Source: Muraenolepis orangiensis (taxonomy: Eukaryota > Chordata > Actinopteri > Gadiformes > Muraenolepididae). Taken from it: a DNA stretch of 64,000 nt. The stretch is taken from assembly GCA_027704905.1 (NCBI GenBank), contig CM051000.1, positions 14,297,514-14,361,513 of the forward strand. Direction: 5' to 3'. The notes below the pieces were generated by a model, which saw only the letters and a list, made by a program, of their open reading frames with translations, was not told the origin of the DNA and did not search any database. Positions 52,061 to 63,061 of this stretch are shown here, in pieces. Positions within the stretch are counted from its first letter, which is position 1, and the number at the start of each line of letters is the position of its first letter. The translations under genes were made by a program, and so were the position numbers.

Positions 52061-53912
52061 CTGGAAAGGTTGGAGAACAGTGAGAAAGCGGAAAGGAAAA
52101 TGCGACATGGGCGCTTTTTTTTGCCTCCTATTGGGGGGGGGGGGGGGAGACGTGCTCCATAACTCCCCCTTGTATATGGGGGGAGTGCTCCATTAGCCTG
52201 CTAAGCATGCGGCTGTCTGCGGGTCGTAAAGGCGGATATTAGAAAGAACGATGAGAGTAATGGTGGGGAACACGTCAACCCTTCGAAAACCCTCACCTGT
52301 TTCAGCCCATCTATACTGTACGCGTCGTTTGCATCTTAAAATGAAAGGCTGCAGCATGAAATCAGCAAAAACGTGCTGATAAATGACCACACACACACAC
52401 ACGCGCGTGATGTATGACGACGTATAAATTATGGATGTACATACAGACACAAATGCATGCTCCGTCAATGGCCTCAGCTTGCCATCAGATTTTTTTATGT
52501 GATGGAATGAATGTGCTTTGCAGACCGAGACGGAGAGGACCGATTTGGATGACAAGAGCATTTGGGCTGTAGGTGGCAGACAGCGCAGTCCTAGGGGGAG
52601 CCCGTGGCTGGCATGGGGTTGAGGGCTTTTGAGATCTCCCCCTGGGTGCAGGAGACCTGGCTGGGCTCACACTCCTGACTTGCTATCAGACATTCAGACC
52701 ACATCCAGCTAAAGGCATTATTGGACTACACACACATGACTCTAATCAGTGCTATGAACAACCGTTTAGAAACAATGATATCCGAACAAATGTGAGTGGC
52801 CACACACATACACACGCACACTCGACTCTGGGGGCTAGTTGTATATGCATGAGAATTCTCAGATGGAAATTGTGGCAATTTTCTGGCAATTGATGATTGT
52901 TGTCTAGTTCCACTCCAATCTACCCAACCTCTCGCTGGCTATCTGCCTTCCTTGCGCGCGCACGCACACGCACACACACACACACACAAACACGTCAAAT
53001 CTTGTAAGAGTGTAGACATTCTAGGCATCATGCTCCACAAACTGTCAACAGTTGGCAATTAGTTAACAGGGCTGTGAAAAACTTCCCCATTTTCCTGCTT
53101 TCAGAAGGTGGCAATTACAATATGTTCAGTCCCATATGGTACACAGAAAGCTGTGTAGTTGAACCACTCAAACAACATAAAGCCACAGACGCTATGAACG
53201 CGACAGGAAGTCAGTTATTGTGCCACGGCACACAGCCAGAGACAGCTAATGTGTAGCTCATCCATGTGTAGCACTGAGAAAGCCCAACTGTTACCTGATT
53301 TGAAAAAGGGAGGGATAGTTCCTATAAAAGAGATGAGTATAAAAAAGAGGCAACACTTCCAGCGTGAGTCTTCAGGCGCCTGAACGGAGCAACCGTGTCA
53401 TGACATGGTCAACTTGTTTGAGCAGTAACCTCTCGACCGCATTGTTGTTTGCGTAGGAACTCCAGGTAGCACAGAGGACCACTAAACTGTCTGTGTGGAA
53501 GTGAGCTAGTGCTTACTAGAGATTGAGAGTGTGTGTGTGTGTGTTTGTGTATATGGGAGGATATACAACTAAATATGCAAGAGCATGGTGTATGCAAGCA
53601 AGTGTAGTAGTATAGGTCCCTTGGCATGGCCAACATCTGGAACACTGTTTGAGTGTCTCCCTTCCAGCCGATGTGCCGACCATTCTTAAGAAATGGTTTG
53701 TCTCAACAGGCAGTAAGCCTAATTTCAAGTATAGGGCTGACGGAATCCTATGCATTTCAACATTCCCAATGAAATTACGTTTTCTAGTCCTACTCTCAAA
53801 TATTGTCTGTGTAAGCCAGGGGTCTTCAACCCTTTTCAGCCCAAGGACCCCTTGGTAGATTGCGAAACAGAGCAGGGACCCCCATATGGACCCCCAACCC
53901 CCAACCATGGAC

Positions 53913-54712
53913 TGTTTGCCCTCCTCCCCTCCGGGAGGCGCTATAGAAACCTGTTCCAAGTCAAGCAGGCTTAGGAACAGCTTCTTCCCCTCAGTCATCT
54001 CTCTGAAATCTGCACCACGAAGACAGCCCCCACCCCCCCCCCCCCCCTGCTGCCCAACCCCTGCTGCCCCCCCACCTGCTGCTGCACCTCTGCTGTCCCC
54101 CCACCCTGCTGCCACCCTAGCCACTGCTGCCCCCCCTCTGCTGCACCCCCCCCTGCTGCCCCCCCCCTCTGCTGCACCCTGCTGCCGCCCCCGCCCCACA
54201 CCTCTGCTCAACACCTATAATAATCACCACCAATGTCTTTGACTAACTGTAAAAAACTAAAAACTAACTGTATCACAACTACCTACCTCTCTATACTTTA
54301 CATATTTATTAATAAGATACCTGGTTACTGTAACTGCCATATATATTTAAATCTCAACTATTGATAGAACAGCTCCTATTCCTGTATATACATTTATTTA
54401 TATATGCCATACATTTATATATGCTCACTTACATTTATGTATATTTATTTTATATTTATTTACTGCTTTCAATAACGGCATACTGTTAAATACTCACTTA
54501 CTTGTATATACTTATACCTTATTATTATGCTGCTCATATCCATTTAATACCTAGACTGTCTTTTAACCTGTACATTTGAACTGTAAATGATATCACCATG
54601 CACTCTAATGCAACATTTGCACTCTGGTTAGATGCTAAATTATTTTCGATGTACTGTACTTGTGCTGCTGTGCAATGACAATACATTAGAATCTAATCTA
54701 ATCTAATATAAT
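53913..54712 (+). mobile_element. L2-like LINE 3' end
   Basis: It encodes the LINE C-terminal signature LLPSGRRYRNLFQVKQA followed, after one stop, by RNSFFPSVISLK. It then has a long AT-rich 3' untranslated part and a GACAATACATTAGAATCTAA tail, with ATCTA repeats to 54712. A C-rich expansion (CTGCTGCCCCCC type) at 54020-54200 interrupts it. Confidence 0.7.
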
Positions 54713-54833
54713 TAAAGACGCTAACATCTACCAGGTTTGGGGAGAATGCCTTGAAAAACGTGCATGCTGGTTGAGGTGCATATAAATAAATGAAGAATAA
54801 AAACAAAATAGTGCTCTTCAAACTAAATCATTT

Positions 54834-55165
54834 TGGCGGCAGTATAGCTCAGGAGGTAGAGCGGTCGCATCACAGGTTCGATCCCGGGCTCCTGCTAGCA
54901 AAACCTGTCGAGGTGTCTTTGAGCAAGACACCCTAACCCTAACTGCTCCTGACGTGCTGGCTGTCTCCTTGCATGGCTGACTCCACCGTTGGTGGTTGAA
55001 TGGGTGTATGAATGGGTGAATGTGGTGCTTGACTTGTAAAGCGCTTTGGATAACAGCGCTGTGTCAAAAAGCATCCATTATCATTGCACACACACACACA
55101 CGATGTAAATCGCTTTGGGTGTCTTGAAAAGCGCTATATAAATGCAATGAATTATTGTTGTTATT
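54834..55165 (+). repeat. tRNA-derived SINE-like sequence
   Basis: It starts with tRNA-like polymerase III boxes: TAGCTCAGGAGGTAGAGCGG (A box) and GGTTCGATCCC (B box). It continues with ACACCCTAACCCTAAC and ends AAGCGCTATATAAATGCAAT plus an ATT-rich tail. The same family is at 38779-38995 and, reversed, at 11703-11952. It is not a real tRNA gene, because no acceptor stem closes. Confidence 0.7.
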
Positions 55166-56309
55166 ATTAAACAATTTTTTGCAGTTGCAACCCTCAATGT
55201 CTGCTCCGAAAGAGCTTGAGTCCAGTTTCTTGTCAACGCGCGTGTTTATACGAGTCCAAATAGTTCAGTTTCTGGTCCATGTGTGTATGGATTAACTACA
55301 ACTATGACAAATTGTACCCGGGTAGAGAGAAAAGGGTATGCGGGCTCTTCTCTGGTGTCTGGATGCACAAATCGTCAGATGATTCCTGGGAACAGGCCCT
55401 ACGGTTGCCGCACCGCTTCCCCGACCTTCCAGAGTCTCACTCTGTAAGTATTCTAGAATACTCTGAAAGTATTCTACTTTCTTTATTTTTCTAATCGAGA
55501 TCTCATTAACTTACGTTGTATAACCAATGATTAAGGATATTAGGGATGTTAATATTCACCAATTTTGCATAGGTACACCGGCATAAAAGTTCACGACACC
55601 GGATACAATTTGGAATGAAGTTGTTTCTAATATCTTTGCATCGGTATGAGGCATGTCCAAGACCAGCTACACATTTCCCTCTGAGAACCCCAAAGAAAGT
55701 GTACCGCCAGATATATAAATTGCCACAAAAGTCCAGGATTCCGCTCTTTTGCAGTGATCACACAGGACGATCCTATTTTAAGAGCCGAATCAGTTGTCAG
55801 TAAGCATTGTAAACACAGTCAATTTGCAGCTTGTAAATTCATCTGATTGGGCAATGAAAAATGGATCTAAAGTGACAGGATAAAAAAATATTCCGAGGCC
55901 CGGGTCTATCTATGTCGATAACCTGGACCTCCTTAGACCCCTACAGTACGTCTACGGACCCCCTGGGGGTCGCGGACCCCTAGTTGAAGACCACTGGTCT
56001 AAGCAAAGGCCAATCTTCCACTGTTGCCCAAAAGCACATGCATGAAAAACAATGGCATAAAGCAGTCCTGGTCGTTTGATTGCAGACAACGGCAATAAAA
56101 GTAACGCGTTGTCAAGCAAGCCTTGTACCTTAACAGCACCACCCAAACAAGTTTGTAAACTCCTAAATGTTCGTTCTTCCCACGGGTACGTCTCATTTGT
56201 CATGGGGCGACTATTAAAAGCGTTAATGTGAAGCATTCATTTGTATTTAACACTAGCTTTCAGCAGTGCGGCAGGGATTTTTGCATACCGAGAAAATGTA
56301 AAAAATCTG

Positions 56310-56405
56310 ATCGGCTCTTTTGATTAGCGTTTTTTGAGAGCTCTGATCCGAGCTCCAATCGATCGATAATGATCGACGGCTGATAAATCGGAATGCCCCT
56401 ACAAT
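56310..56405. repeat. possible DNA-transposon end
   Basis: AGCTCCAATCGATCGATAAT followed by GATCGACGGCTGATAAATCG and GAATGCCCCTAC shares the ATCGATCGATAATGATCG core with 1035-1126. The boundaries are uncertain. Confidence 0.35.
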
Positions 56406-59205
56406 AGTAGTTCAAACAATACAGTATTTAATTACTCCGCCAGTCACTACATTGCAAATTATTTGCAGTAACTAAAAAATATTATTTTGGACTAATTAAG
56501 TGAATTTGGATAATTTCCCAGGGCACACCTGAATGCAATATTGAGTCGAGAGAATGTGTGTGGGTAGGTTTTTTTTGTTGAAAACATTGATGTTTACATA
56601 CAGTGTGGAATATGCAATTAATATTATGACTTTTTTTGTGTGTCAAATATCCACAACATCCGAGCTCAAACCCTGTGGCTGAATGTGTCGCTGATCGAGG
56701 TCATGTTCTTATAGCCCTTGAAGCCATTCTTGAGCACCTTATGGAGACCTAGCTATCTGGAGGCCAATAATCAGCTGCAGTTCCTTACTAATCATTAACA
56801 GAATTCATGAACAGTCGGTAATCACTCATGAGAGTAGCTCACGATCCAGTGTTTTGTTCTCAGGATTTTGTTTCTGCCCTTACTATTCTGTATCTTCTTT
56901 CTTTCAAAATGTAATTTCATTTGTTTGGTTTGTGTGACACACTGTAGTATCCACAGAGAGAGAAGCCTCAAAAGTCCACTCCATGCCATTCAGTTTAAAG
57001 ATGCATCAACAGCAGTACACAGGAATGTGTTATTTCTTGTCATGCAATAATCCGCTATAAGATAACAAGCTATAATAATAAAAACATGAAACGTCTGGGT
57101 AGATTGAGAGCTGAACAAATTGGGGCCAAATTGGGCCATGGTAATGAAGGTAAAAGCCATTACAGTGGAATCATGATAGAATCTAAATAAAGTCCTGCCA
57201 GGCTGCAGAACAAAGAAGGGCTAATCACATCCACACATTTGACAGAACCGGGGTCGGTGCCTTATCGGCATCTGTATAGAACAGTTAAAAAAATACATTA
57301 AAAAAAATTGAAACTTAATTGCTCAGGGTTTTTCCCCGTAACTCTTTTGTGTTAATTTCCCTGCTTGATCTGTGGAGGACAGAGAGAGATACACAGTGAG
57401 TGTAGGAGACGACATTTGTCACGGCAGGCGTGATAATGAGGCTGAATAAAAGGAGGCCCCTGGAGTAAGTAATGATGAATTCCCTTAACTCTTATACATT
57501 TCTGTCAAGTTCTGCTTCTGCTTCTCTCACTTTTTCCCCCCCCCAGTCAAGATGAATTGTAAAAAAAAGAAAATAACTTGCATCAGCACACTGCCTTCCT
57601 CAAGTGTGGTCTGTGGCGTAGAGATAAGCGCCAAATTCTAATTGGATTCACAGTGTCGTTCCCTAAGCAGTCGTGGTTTTACTTAATGTATAAAAACATG
57701 TCTGAGTAAAACGGACACATTTGATCATGCGCGCACTCGAAACACACACCTGACTGTGACTCAACGTGACTCCTCCCCTCACACTTGCTGAATCCGGTGC
57801 AAGACATGTTTAGTCTCCTCCCAGAGGTTCGGCAATAGTATTGTCCAACTTCTTGATCCGAGTTCAGGTGGTAATAGATCTGTGCACATGGATCAGGCCA
57901 ATTCAATATAATCTGCTTTTAAAACACTAACCCAGGTATTTTAAAAGACACACAAACCAACTAACTACCTGGTCTCTCAGAACCCAACAAAAGGTTGTTC
58001 ATAAGCAAAGTGTGAGACACAATGAGTTTCGGCTACAGAAAGCTTTACCAGCCATGGACAAAATGAAACCAATCCTCCCATTTCCCACATCCAAATAGAG
58101 CCTCTTGTATGTAGCCAGCGCTACCCAGGCTACCTTTAATTTGACAGTGGGGGGGCAATAGAGCTATAGCCGTCCTCTTTGAAAGACATCACCCTTATGT
58201 CCGATGAATAATTCAGAGGAAACAATTCCGGTGTGGTTCCTGTGTGGCGGGACGAGTGTCTCACCGCCTCCGCTGCGAGGACAGCCGAGGGAACTCATAC
58301 ATAAAAGATGAAAGGTTTGATAGCCAGAGCCATGGCTCTGCCTGGCTTGGCTGCACCGGGTCTGTGAGCTAGCTACACTGTAAACCCGAATGTTCAAAGT
58401 AATCAAATAGATTAAGTAGTGTGTACTCAAAGTTTCAAAAAAGTTCTACGAACTCAAAAATGTTGAGTTCGTGTGACTTGTCGTCCTTTTTTGAGTAACT
58501 GCAACTTAACTTGATTGATTAACTTGATTGACTTGAACTATTTGTGTATTAAGTAAGCATAACTTAAAAGCATAACTTAAGCACGATAATTAAATCATAA
58601 TTATAATAATATAATAATATATAATAATAATAAAATAAAATAAAATAATTTAAATAATTAAGTAATTACATATTCAAAATGATAAATTCCACTGATTTCT
58701 ATTGTTTCAACATTCATGTGTCTGATGTCAGTAACATTATAGTGGGTATTGGGGAGGACTTTAAAGGACTGTATATGATGACTCTGTATATCGCGCGCAC
58801 TCGCACTCGTGTCGGTCAGAACACAAGACAAGAGGTACGATCTTTGGTCTTTAATCCACAGGCATGGGTTCTTCTGGCATTTATCTGGGGTTGGGTGTGT
58901 GGTATATACTCATGGAAGCAGTGATTCCTGTGGAATTGATCTCATGGGTGTCAGACGGGGGGGGGGATTCAGGTCGCGATGGCCAGCGGTGGGGGTGGGG
59001 GGGGAGGGTGGCGGCGGGACTTCAGGTCCGAACGGGGGGGGGCGTTAACGGCGACGCGTTAGTAACGCATTAACCTTGACAGCCCTATTCTTTATTATCA
59101 AATGTATGGTGTGGCGGCAAGGTTTTAGCCGTGGAAACCTTACCAGCGGAAACGCTGCATGAACGCACACATTGGTCTAGTCGCCACCCTTGAGGGTCAG
59201 ACGAT

Positions 59206-59303
59206 GTTTCAGCAACACGCCCCTCCCCCCTCCATGAACTGTTTCAGCAACACGCCCCTCCCCCCTCCATGAACTGTTTCAGCAACACGCCCCTCCCCCC
59301 TCT
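59206..59303. repeat. 35-bp tandem repeat, about 2.8 copies
   Basis: GTTTCAGCAACACGCCCCTC recurs at 59206, 59241 and 59276, a 35-bp period with near-identical units that end CCATGAACT. Confidence 0.9.
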
Positions 59304-59704
59304 CCCCTTGACGGGCGGTTTCAACCCACCCCCCACCCCCATTTGATTCGCTCCACCCCCCTCCCCCACTCCACACCACTCCACCGCGATCATTTGCTCT
59401 CCTCCCCCCAACCGCGTTGAAGAACTCCAAGATCTTGTCCAAAGTGCATGGTAAGTTACTTAAAGTATTAATTAATTAATAGATACATCACATACATTAT
59501 ACCAATTATAGTTAGTTATTTCTGCTCATTTAATCTACCTGATTTAAAAATATAATTTCGCTCAATTGTTCTCGCTAGTCTCGCATGTTGGTGTAGTGCA
59601 GAGCACATGAGGCTCATATAACGTTGCACTATTTAGCAGGAATGCTTGAAACCTACTCTTTTTCTTATCTTTATGCACCACGGAGATATATTGCTGTCTT
59701 CAAC

Positions 59705-59775
59705 AATTGTACTCTTTGTAAGTCGCTTTGGATAAAAGCGTCTGACAAATGCCCTAAATGTAATGTAAATGTATT
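59705..59775 (+). repeat. LINE/SINE 3' tail fragment
   Basis: GTAAGTCGCTTTGGATAAAA followed by GCGTCTGACAAATGCCC and TAATGTAAATGT matches the 3' end of the minus-strand LINE at 10955-11002. It is an isolated terminal fragment inside the 58.4-62.7 kb element. Confidence 0.6.
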
Positions 59776-60145
59776 CAGGTTATGGGAAAATGAATCTTGT
59801 TTTTAAGAGCTAACTCTGGTTACTAACTTTTACTATCTAAACCAAACCGAAGCCCAAAACGGTGTTAAAATTTCGAGCACGTGGTTTCCTTCCATTCATG
59901 GTGGTTAGAACACGTGTAAGGGATAACTTATGGCTAGCTGGTCATTAGCTAGCCAGCTGGCTTTTACAGCCTAGGTTTCCGACCGCACAGCAGTGTTGTG
60001 TATTCTGTATTCCATGGTCATGTTTTTGTAAGCTAATAGTAATGAACTTTTTGTTATATTGAGTTGTAAGTAATTCTGGTTTGAATGTTGTTGATGGAGG
60101 TCTAAACTTTGTCATTTTTTTTCCTTTCAGGTGGCTTGTTCCGAT

Positions 60146-60286
60146 ATGGTCTGGCAGTGTAAGTTGTGCGCTCCTTCTTTCACTTCCAGAATACAGTTAT
60201 TGAAACACTACAGACTGCAGCACAGCCCTCTTCCATGCCTCTATACTGATTGCGTGTGTACATTTCAGTCATCATTCAGCAGTTGA
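60146..60286 (+). pseudogene. C2H2 zinc-finger N-terminal segment of the SAMD3-like copy
   Basis: The ATG at 60146 follows a cttttcag acceptor-like site at 60121-60130. It encodes MVWQCKLCAPSFTSRIQLLK then HYRLQHSPLPCLYTDCVCTF. Cys5, Cys8, His21 and His26 form a CX2CX12HX4H finger. The second cysteine pair (PCLYTDCVC) would open a second finger in related proteins, but here the frame ends with TGA at 60284, apparently because sequence after codon 41 was lost. Confidence 0.6.
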
Positions 60287-60435
60287 GGCAGACAATTGCT
60301 GAAGAACTGAAGAAGACTGAGAAGAACCTGCCTCTCATTACCAAGATGATGCAGACCACATTTGCCCTGCGCGGACAGACCATAGTAAACTCCTGCCCAC
60401 CAGTGAACGAGCTCATGGACCTGGCCTGCTCTTAA
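60262..60435 (+). pseudogene. middle segment of the SAMD3-like copy, frameshifted
   Basis: In another frame than the zinc finger, the segment encodes LRQTIAEELKKTEKNLPLIT, KMMQTTFALRGQTIVN and PPVNELMDLACS before TAA at 60433. In relatives this block runs into a Trp-Pro-Ala-Leu motif, and a one-base shift at about 60420 recovers Trp-Pro-Ala-Leu here. A one-base deletion is therefore likely. A possible donor gtaata follows at 60446. Confidence 0.5.
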
Positions 60436-60626
60436 AATAGAGTGTGGTAATATGGATATTTTTTTCCTGTGTTAACATATTGCACATTCTGTGTGGTTTA
60501 AAGTGAAAGTTGTGGTTCTTACTCATTTGGCGGCTATTTGCTGCGTTATAGAAGTTTAAGAGATCCTCCAAGTTGAACTGACTAATTGATGTTGTTGTAT
60601 TGTCCTGATGCTGTTTTTAAATGTAG

Positions 60627-60794
60627 GTGTATGCAGAGTTCCAGATGGTTACAAACCGGAACCTGCCCAACACCTTCTACGCAGAGCTTGACCGCCATAT
60701 TCGTAGACTGATGACGTTATTTCGACAGAAGGCGACTAAAACTGGGACCACAGCAGTTGCGTTGGCAGACATTTTACGAATCCACGATGAACAG
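60627..60794 (+). CDS. SAMD3-like family exon 1 of 3 intact
   Basis: The exon is 168 bp, phase 0 at both ends, between acceptor aaatgtag and donor GTGAAT. It encodes VYAEFQMVTNRNLPNTFYAE then LDRHIRRLMTLFRQKATKTG, ending LADILRIHDEQ. It is basic and probably helical. It runs without stops into the next exon after splicing. Confidence 0.7.
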
Positions 60795-61026
60795 GTGAAT
60801 AGATTATTATACATGTCGTAGGTTGAACCTCTAACATTGGACAGCTTCAATGATTCAAATGAGCTTTTACATTTTACAATTAGTCCACTTTGTGTTTGCT
60901 ATTTGTCTGATTGCATTAAAGATGTGTAGAGGTTATTTGTGGACATATGTTCTGATTGGACTGTTTAAAATCAACATTGTTCAGTAAACTTTTCAGTATA
61001 TACACTTCTGTTTTTTATCTTAATAG

Positions 61027-61122
61027 GAAATCCATGACATCCACACCAGGCGCACCACTGTTCTCCATGCACTTCCTGTGTATCTGAACGAGGAAGTCTC
61101 TGGATTTTTCAGAACCTGCACA
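61027..61122 (+). CDS. SAMD3-like family exon 2 of 3 intact
   Basis: The exon is 96 bp, phase 0 at both ends, between acceptor tcttaatag and donor GTGAGT. It encodes EIHDIHTRRTTVLHALPVYL then NEEVSGFFRTCT. Relatives carry the same HDIHTRRT...LPVYL block at this place. Confidence 0.72.
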
Positions 61123-61650
61123 GTGAGTCTCCTTAAATAATGAACAGTACCACTGTATATTAAGTGAACAGTTAATCAAAATACTAACATGTTTTAGGAC
61201 TTACCCTTGTTTAGTCTATCCATACAGTTTGTGTGATTTGGAGAGGTATGGTCTGTTTTATTTCACCCTACTACAAATGAACTGGCTTGGTGTTTTGTTC
61301 AAAGCGACAAGAAGTTTAGTAAAACATTTTCCTGTATGTGTTCTTGAGCTTAGTATCAGTCTATCTCCCGCCACTTAGATTCTCTGGTAACTTGGCTGAT
61401 TCCTGTGTCCAGAACACGCATCTTCTGTTTTTACTTACAACTTACAAACATAACTCCATATACTTAGCTTTGTGCTGCACCAGCAGTACTTAAATGATAA
61501 GGAGAGATGATTTGTCAACAACAATAACCAAAAAAAACGTTATAAAATAAATTAAGTACTATTTTGTGGAAAAAATAATTCTATTTAACTCTTATATTAG
61601 TAGAAACCATGGATTAGTTTGTGATTAGTATGTCTCTTTCATTCATTCAG

Positions 61651-61965
61651 GAGCCTGATGAGCCAGAGCTTGACGATGTTGCTGTGGCCCTCCTTACTGT
61701 CATCAGTGACCATGACACAAGTCCAGTTCACTACCAGCCTGTGAAAATCTCTGTCGTCCTCGAAAGTGACATCGTGATCAGCCTCCCCAGATTTGGTGAT
61801 GCCTTCCTGGTCATGTTTGGACTGATTTATGCACTACACCTCAGCTATCCTAAAGCGCTGACCAACACTTTTGAATTCGTTCAGAAGATTGTACTTGGTC
61901 TAGAAGCTGGTAAACTGTCGCCCAGGTTGCAGACACTCAAGAATGACTTGATGATAAATGTGTAG
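61651..61965 (+). CDS. SAMD3-like family terminal exon
   Basis: The exon is 315 bp including the TAG stop, after acceptor cattcattcag. It encodes EPDEPELDDVAVALLTVISD, a VHYQPVKISVVLESDIVISL block, PRFGDAFLVMFGLIYALHLS and KLSPRLQTLKNDLMINV. The clean frame over 104 codons contrasts with the damaged 5' segments. An inverted repeat follows 12 bp after the stop (61977-62083). Confidence 0.75.
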   Translation, partial: EPDEPELDDVAVALLTVISDHDTSPVHYQPVKISVVLESDIVISLPRFGDAFLVMFGLIYALHLSYPKALTNTFEFVQKIVLGLEAGKLSPRLQTLKNDLMINV

Positions 61966-61976
61966 AAAGGATGTGG

Positions 61977-62083
61977 GGTGAGGTATTATTATTGTGAATC
62001 AAAGTTCTTTCCCTTTGTCACAATAATGCCTTAAGAAGTAAGCAAAGAACTTTGATTCAGAAGGCCTTCAATAATACCTCACT
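61977..62083. repeat. inverted repeat just after the SAMD3-like stop codon
   Basis: The left arm (61977-62010) contains TGAATCAAAGTTCTTT. The right arm (62043-62083) contains its exact complement AAAGAACTTTGATTCA followed by AATAATACCTCAC, matching the outer left arm. The loop is about 32 bp. Confidence 0.8.
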
Positions 62084-62327
62084 GAGGTATCCTTCTTTCT
62101 ATACATTTATCAATAGGCCTACTACACAGTGTGCACTGTTCATTTTTTCTATTTTTCTATTTGTTTTTATTTTCTATTTGCCATATTTAACTGTTGTAAA
62201 GTTGTTTAATTATAGTGATTCTATTGTATTTATGTTTGACTTGTGTACATAAAACTATTTTTTATTAAGTTCAAATAATGTGGTTGTGTACTTATTTTTT
62301 TAAGTTCTGTTAACTTATTCCCACGGA

Positions 62328-62531
62328 TAGAAAACTGAAAACTTTAAGTCGTAGTAACTGAATATAATCAAGTAGCACCCAATCAAAACTTTTGAGTTCT
62401 GAAAACTGACAACTTTAAGTCATAGTAACTTAAATTAGTTAAGTAGCACCTAATCAAAACTTTTGAGTTCTGAAAACTGACAACTTTAAGTCATAGTAAC
62501 TTAAATTAGTTAAGTAGCACCTAATCAAAAG
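62328..62531. repeat. 71-bp tandem repeat, about 2.9 copies
   Basis: Units contain AACTTTAAGTCATAGTAACT and AAGTAGCACCTAATCAAAA. CTTTTGAGTTCTG starts at 62389 and again at 62460, giving a period of 71. The copies at 62389-62530 are nearly identical; the first is diverged. It lies subterminally in the inverted-repeat element. Confidence 0.85.
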
Positions 62532-62720
62532 TTTTGAGTTCTGAGAACTCAAAACATTTGAGTTCTGTGAACTCAAAACTTTTGAGTTCTCAGAACTCAA
62601 AACTTGAGTTCTCAGAACTCAAAACTTTTGAGTACTGAGAACTTGAGTTTTTTGAGTTGATAAACTCAAAAATTTTGAGGCAAGTCATTGCCTCAAAATT
62701 TTTGAGTTCTGCTAACTTAT
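62520..62720. repeat. array of AACTCAAAA/TTTTGAGTT palindromes
   Basis: Alternating TTTTGAGTTCTGAGAACTCA-type palindromes are packed in 200 bp at the right end of the element. A smaller matching stretch lies at 58440-58500 on the left. They could form hairpins or act as transposase binding sites; that role is inference. Confidence 0.75.
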
Positions 62721-63061
62721 TCGGTTTTACAGTGTAGGGCCTTCTCTGGGCACTGGCTGCATGGGGGCACACAGTGATATCTGTGCCACAAAAAAAAAAA
62801 AAAGGGACCAGGGGCTAAAAATAGCCCCTGCATGGATACAAGGGTACCATGCTGCAACTTCAGTGTAGGATGATGCTGCAAATATCCTTTGTTCACTGAC
62901 TCGATTTAAAAAAAAAAGGTAGATTTTAACGCCTTATTTTTGGTCAACAGCAGTGATGTTACCGCAAATACATTTTGCACCCATCTGTATTTTTACATTT
63001 TCCTAATACCCCACCATGCTCAAGAAGAAAAAAAATGAATAAAATGAAAAAGTATATATAT

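Larger units (their letters stand above)
53817..55996. mobile_element. hAT-like non-autonomous element with nested LINE and SINE
   Basis: The left end is CAGGGGTCTTCAACCCTTTT and the inward-read right end is CAGTGGTCTTCAACTAGGGG. The flanks GTGTAAGC (53809-53816) and GTCTAAGC (55997-56004) match at 7 of 8 bases, fitting a hAT target duplication. No transposase frame is visible. The interior holds an L2-like LINE end (53913-54712) and SINE sequence (54834-55165). Confidence 0.75.
60131..61965 (+). pseudogene. fish 'SAMD3-like' repetitive gene family copy, partly decayed
   Basis: The plus strand carries a C2H2 segment, a middle segment and three clean downstream exons (60627-60794, 61027-61122, 61651-61965). 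I recognise the family from teleost proteins called sterile alpha motif domain-containing protein 3-like, by motifs such as RNLPNTFYAELDRH, EIHDIHTRRT and SLPRFGDAFLVMFGLIYALH. The 5' part is damaged: the zinc-finger frame stops at 60284, and the middle segment shifts frame at about 60420 before the stop at 60433-60435. I find no complete SAM or other large exon between them. Function is unknown. Its place inside inverted repeats suggests it may be a transposon-borne gene. Confidence 0.6.
58373..62737. mobile_element. terminal-inverted-repeat DNA element carrying a SAMD3-like gene
   Basis: The left end CTACACTGTAAACCCGAAT (58373-58391) and the inward-read right end CTACACTGTAAAACCGAATA (from 62737) form an inverted repeat. 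Both are followed by subterminal AACTCAAAA/TTTTGAGTT-rich palindromes (58440-58500 and 62330-62700). If the target duplication is TA, the element proper is 58376-62734 (CACTG...CAGTG); no longer duplication is seen. Inside are a decayed hAT end near 59035-59090, a 35-bp tandem repeat (59206-59303), a LINE-tail-like piece (59710-59770) and the exons at 60131-61965. Superfamily is uncertain; no classical DDE transposase is recognised. Confidence 0.65.

Noticed and set aside
54836..54900. Possible tRNA gene (A and B boxes)
   Set aside because: The acceptor stem does not close and the sequence continues into a repeat shared with two other loci, so it is a tRNA-derived SINE.
55279..55803. Short plus-strand frames with mixed composition
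   Set aside because: They have no family signature and lie inside the hAT-like element, with no splice or start context.
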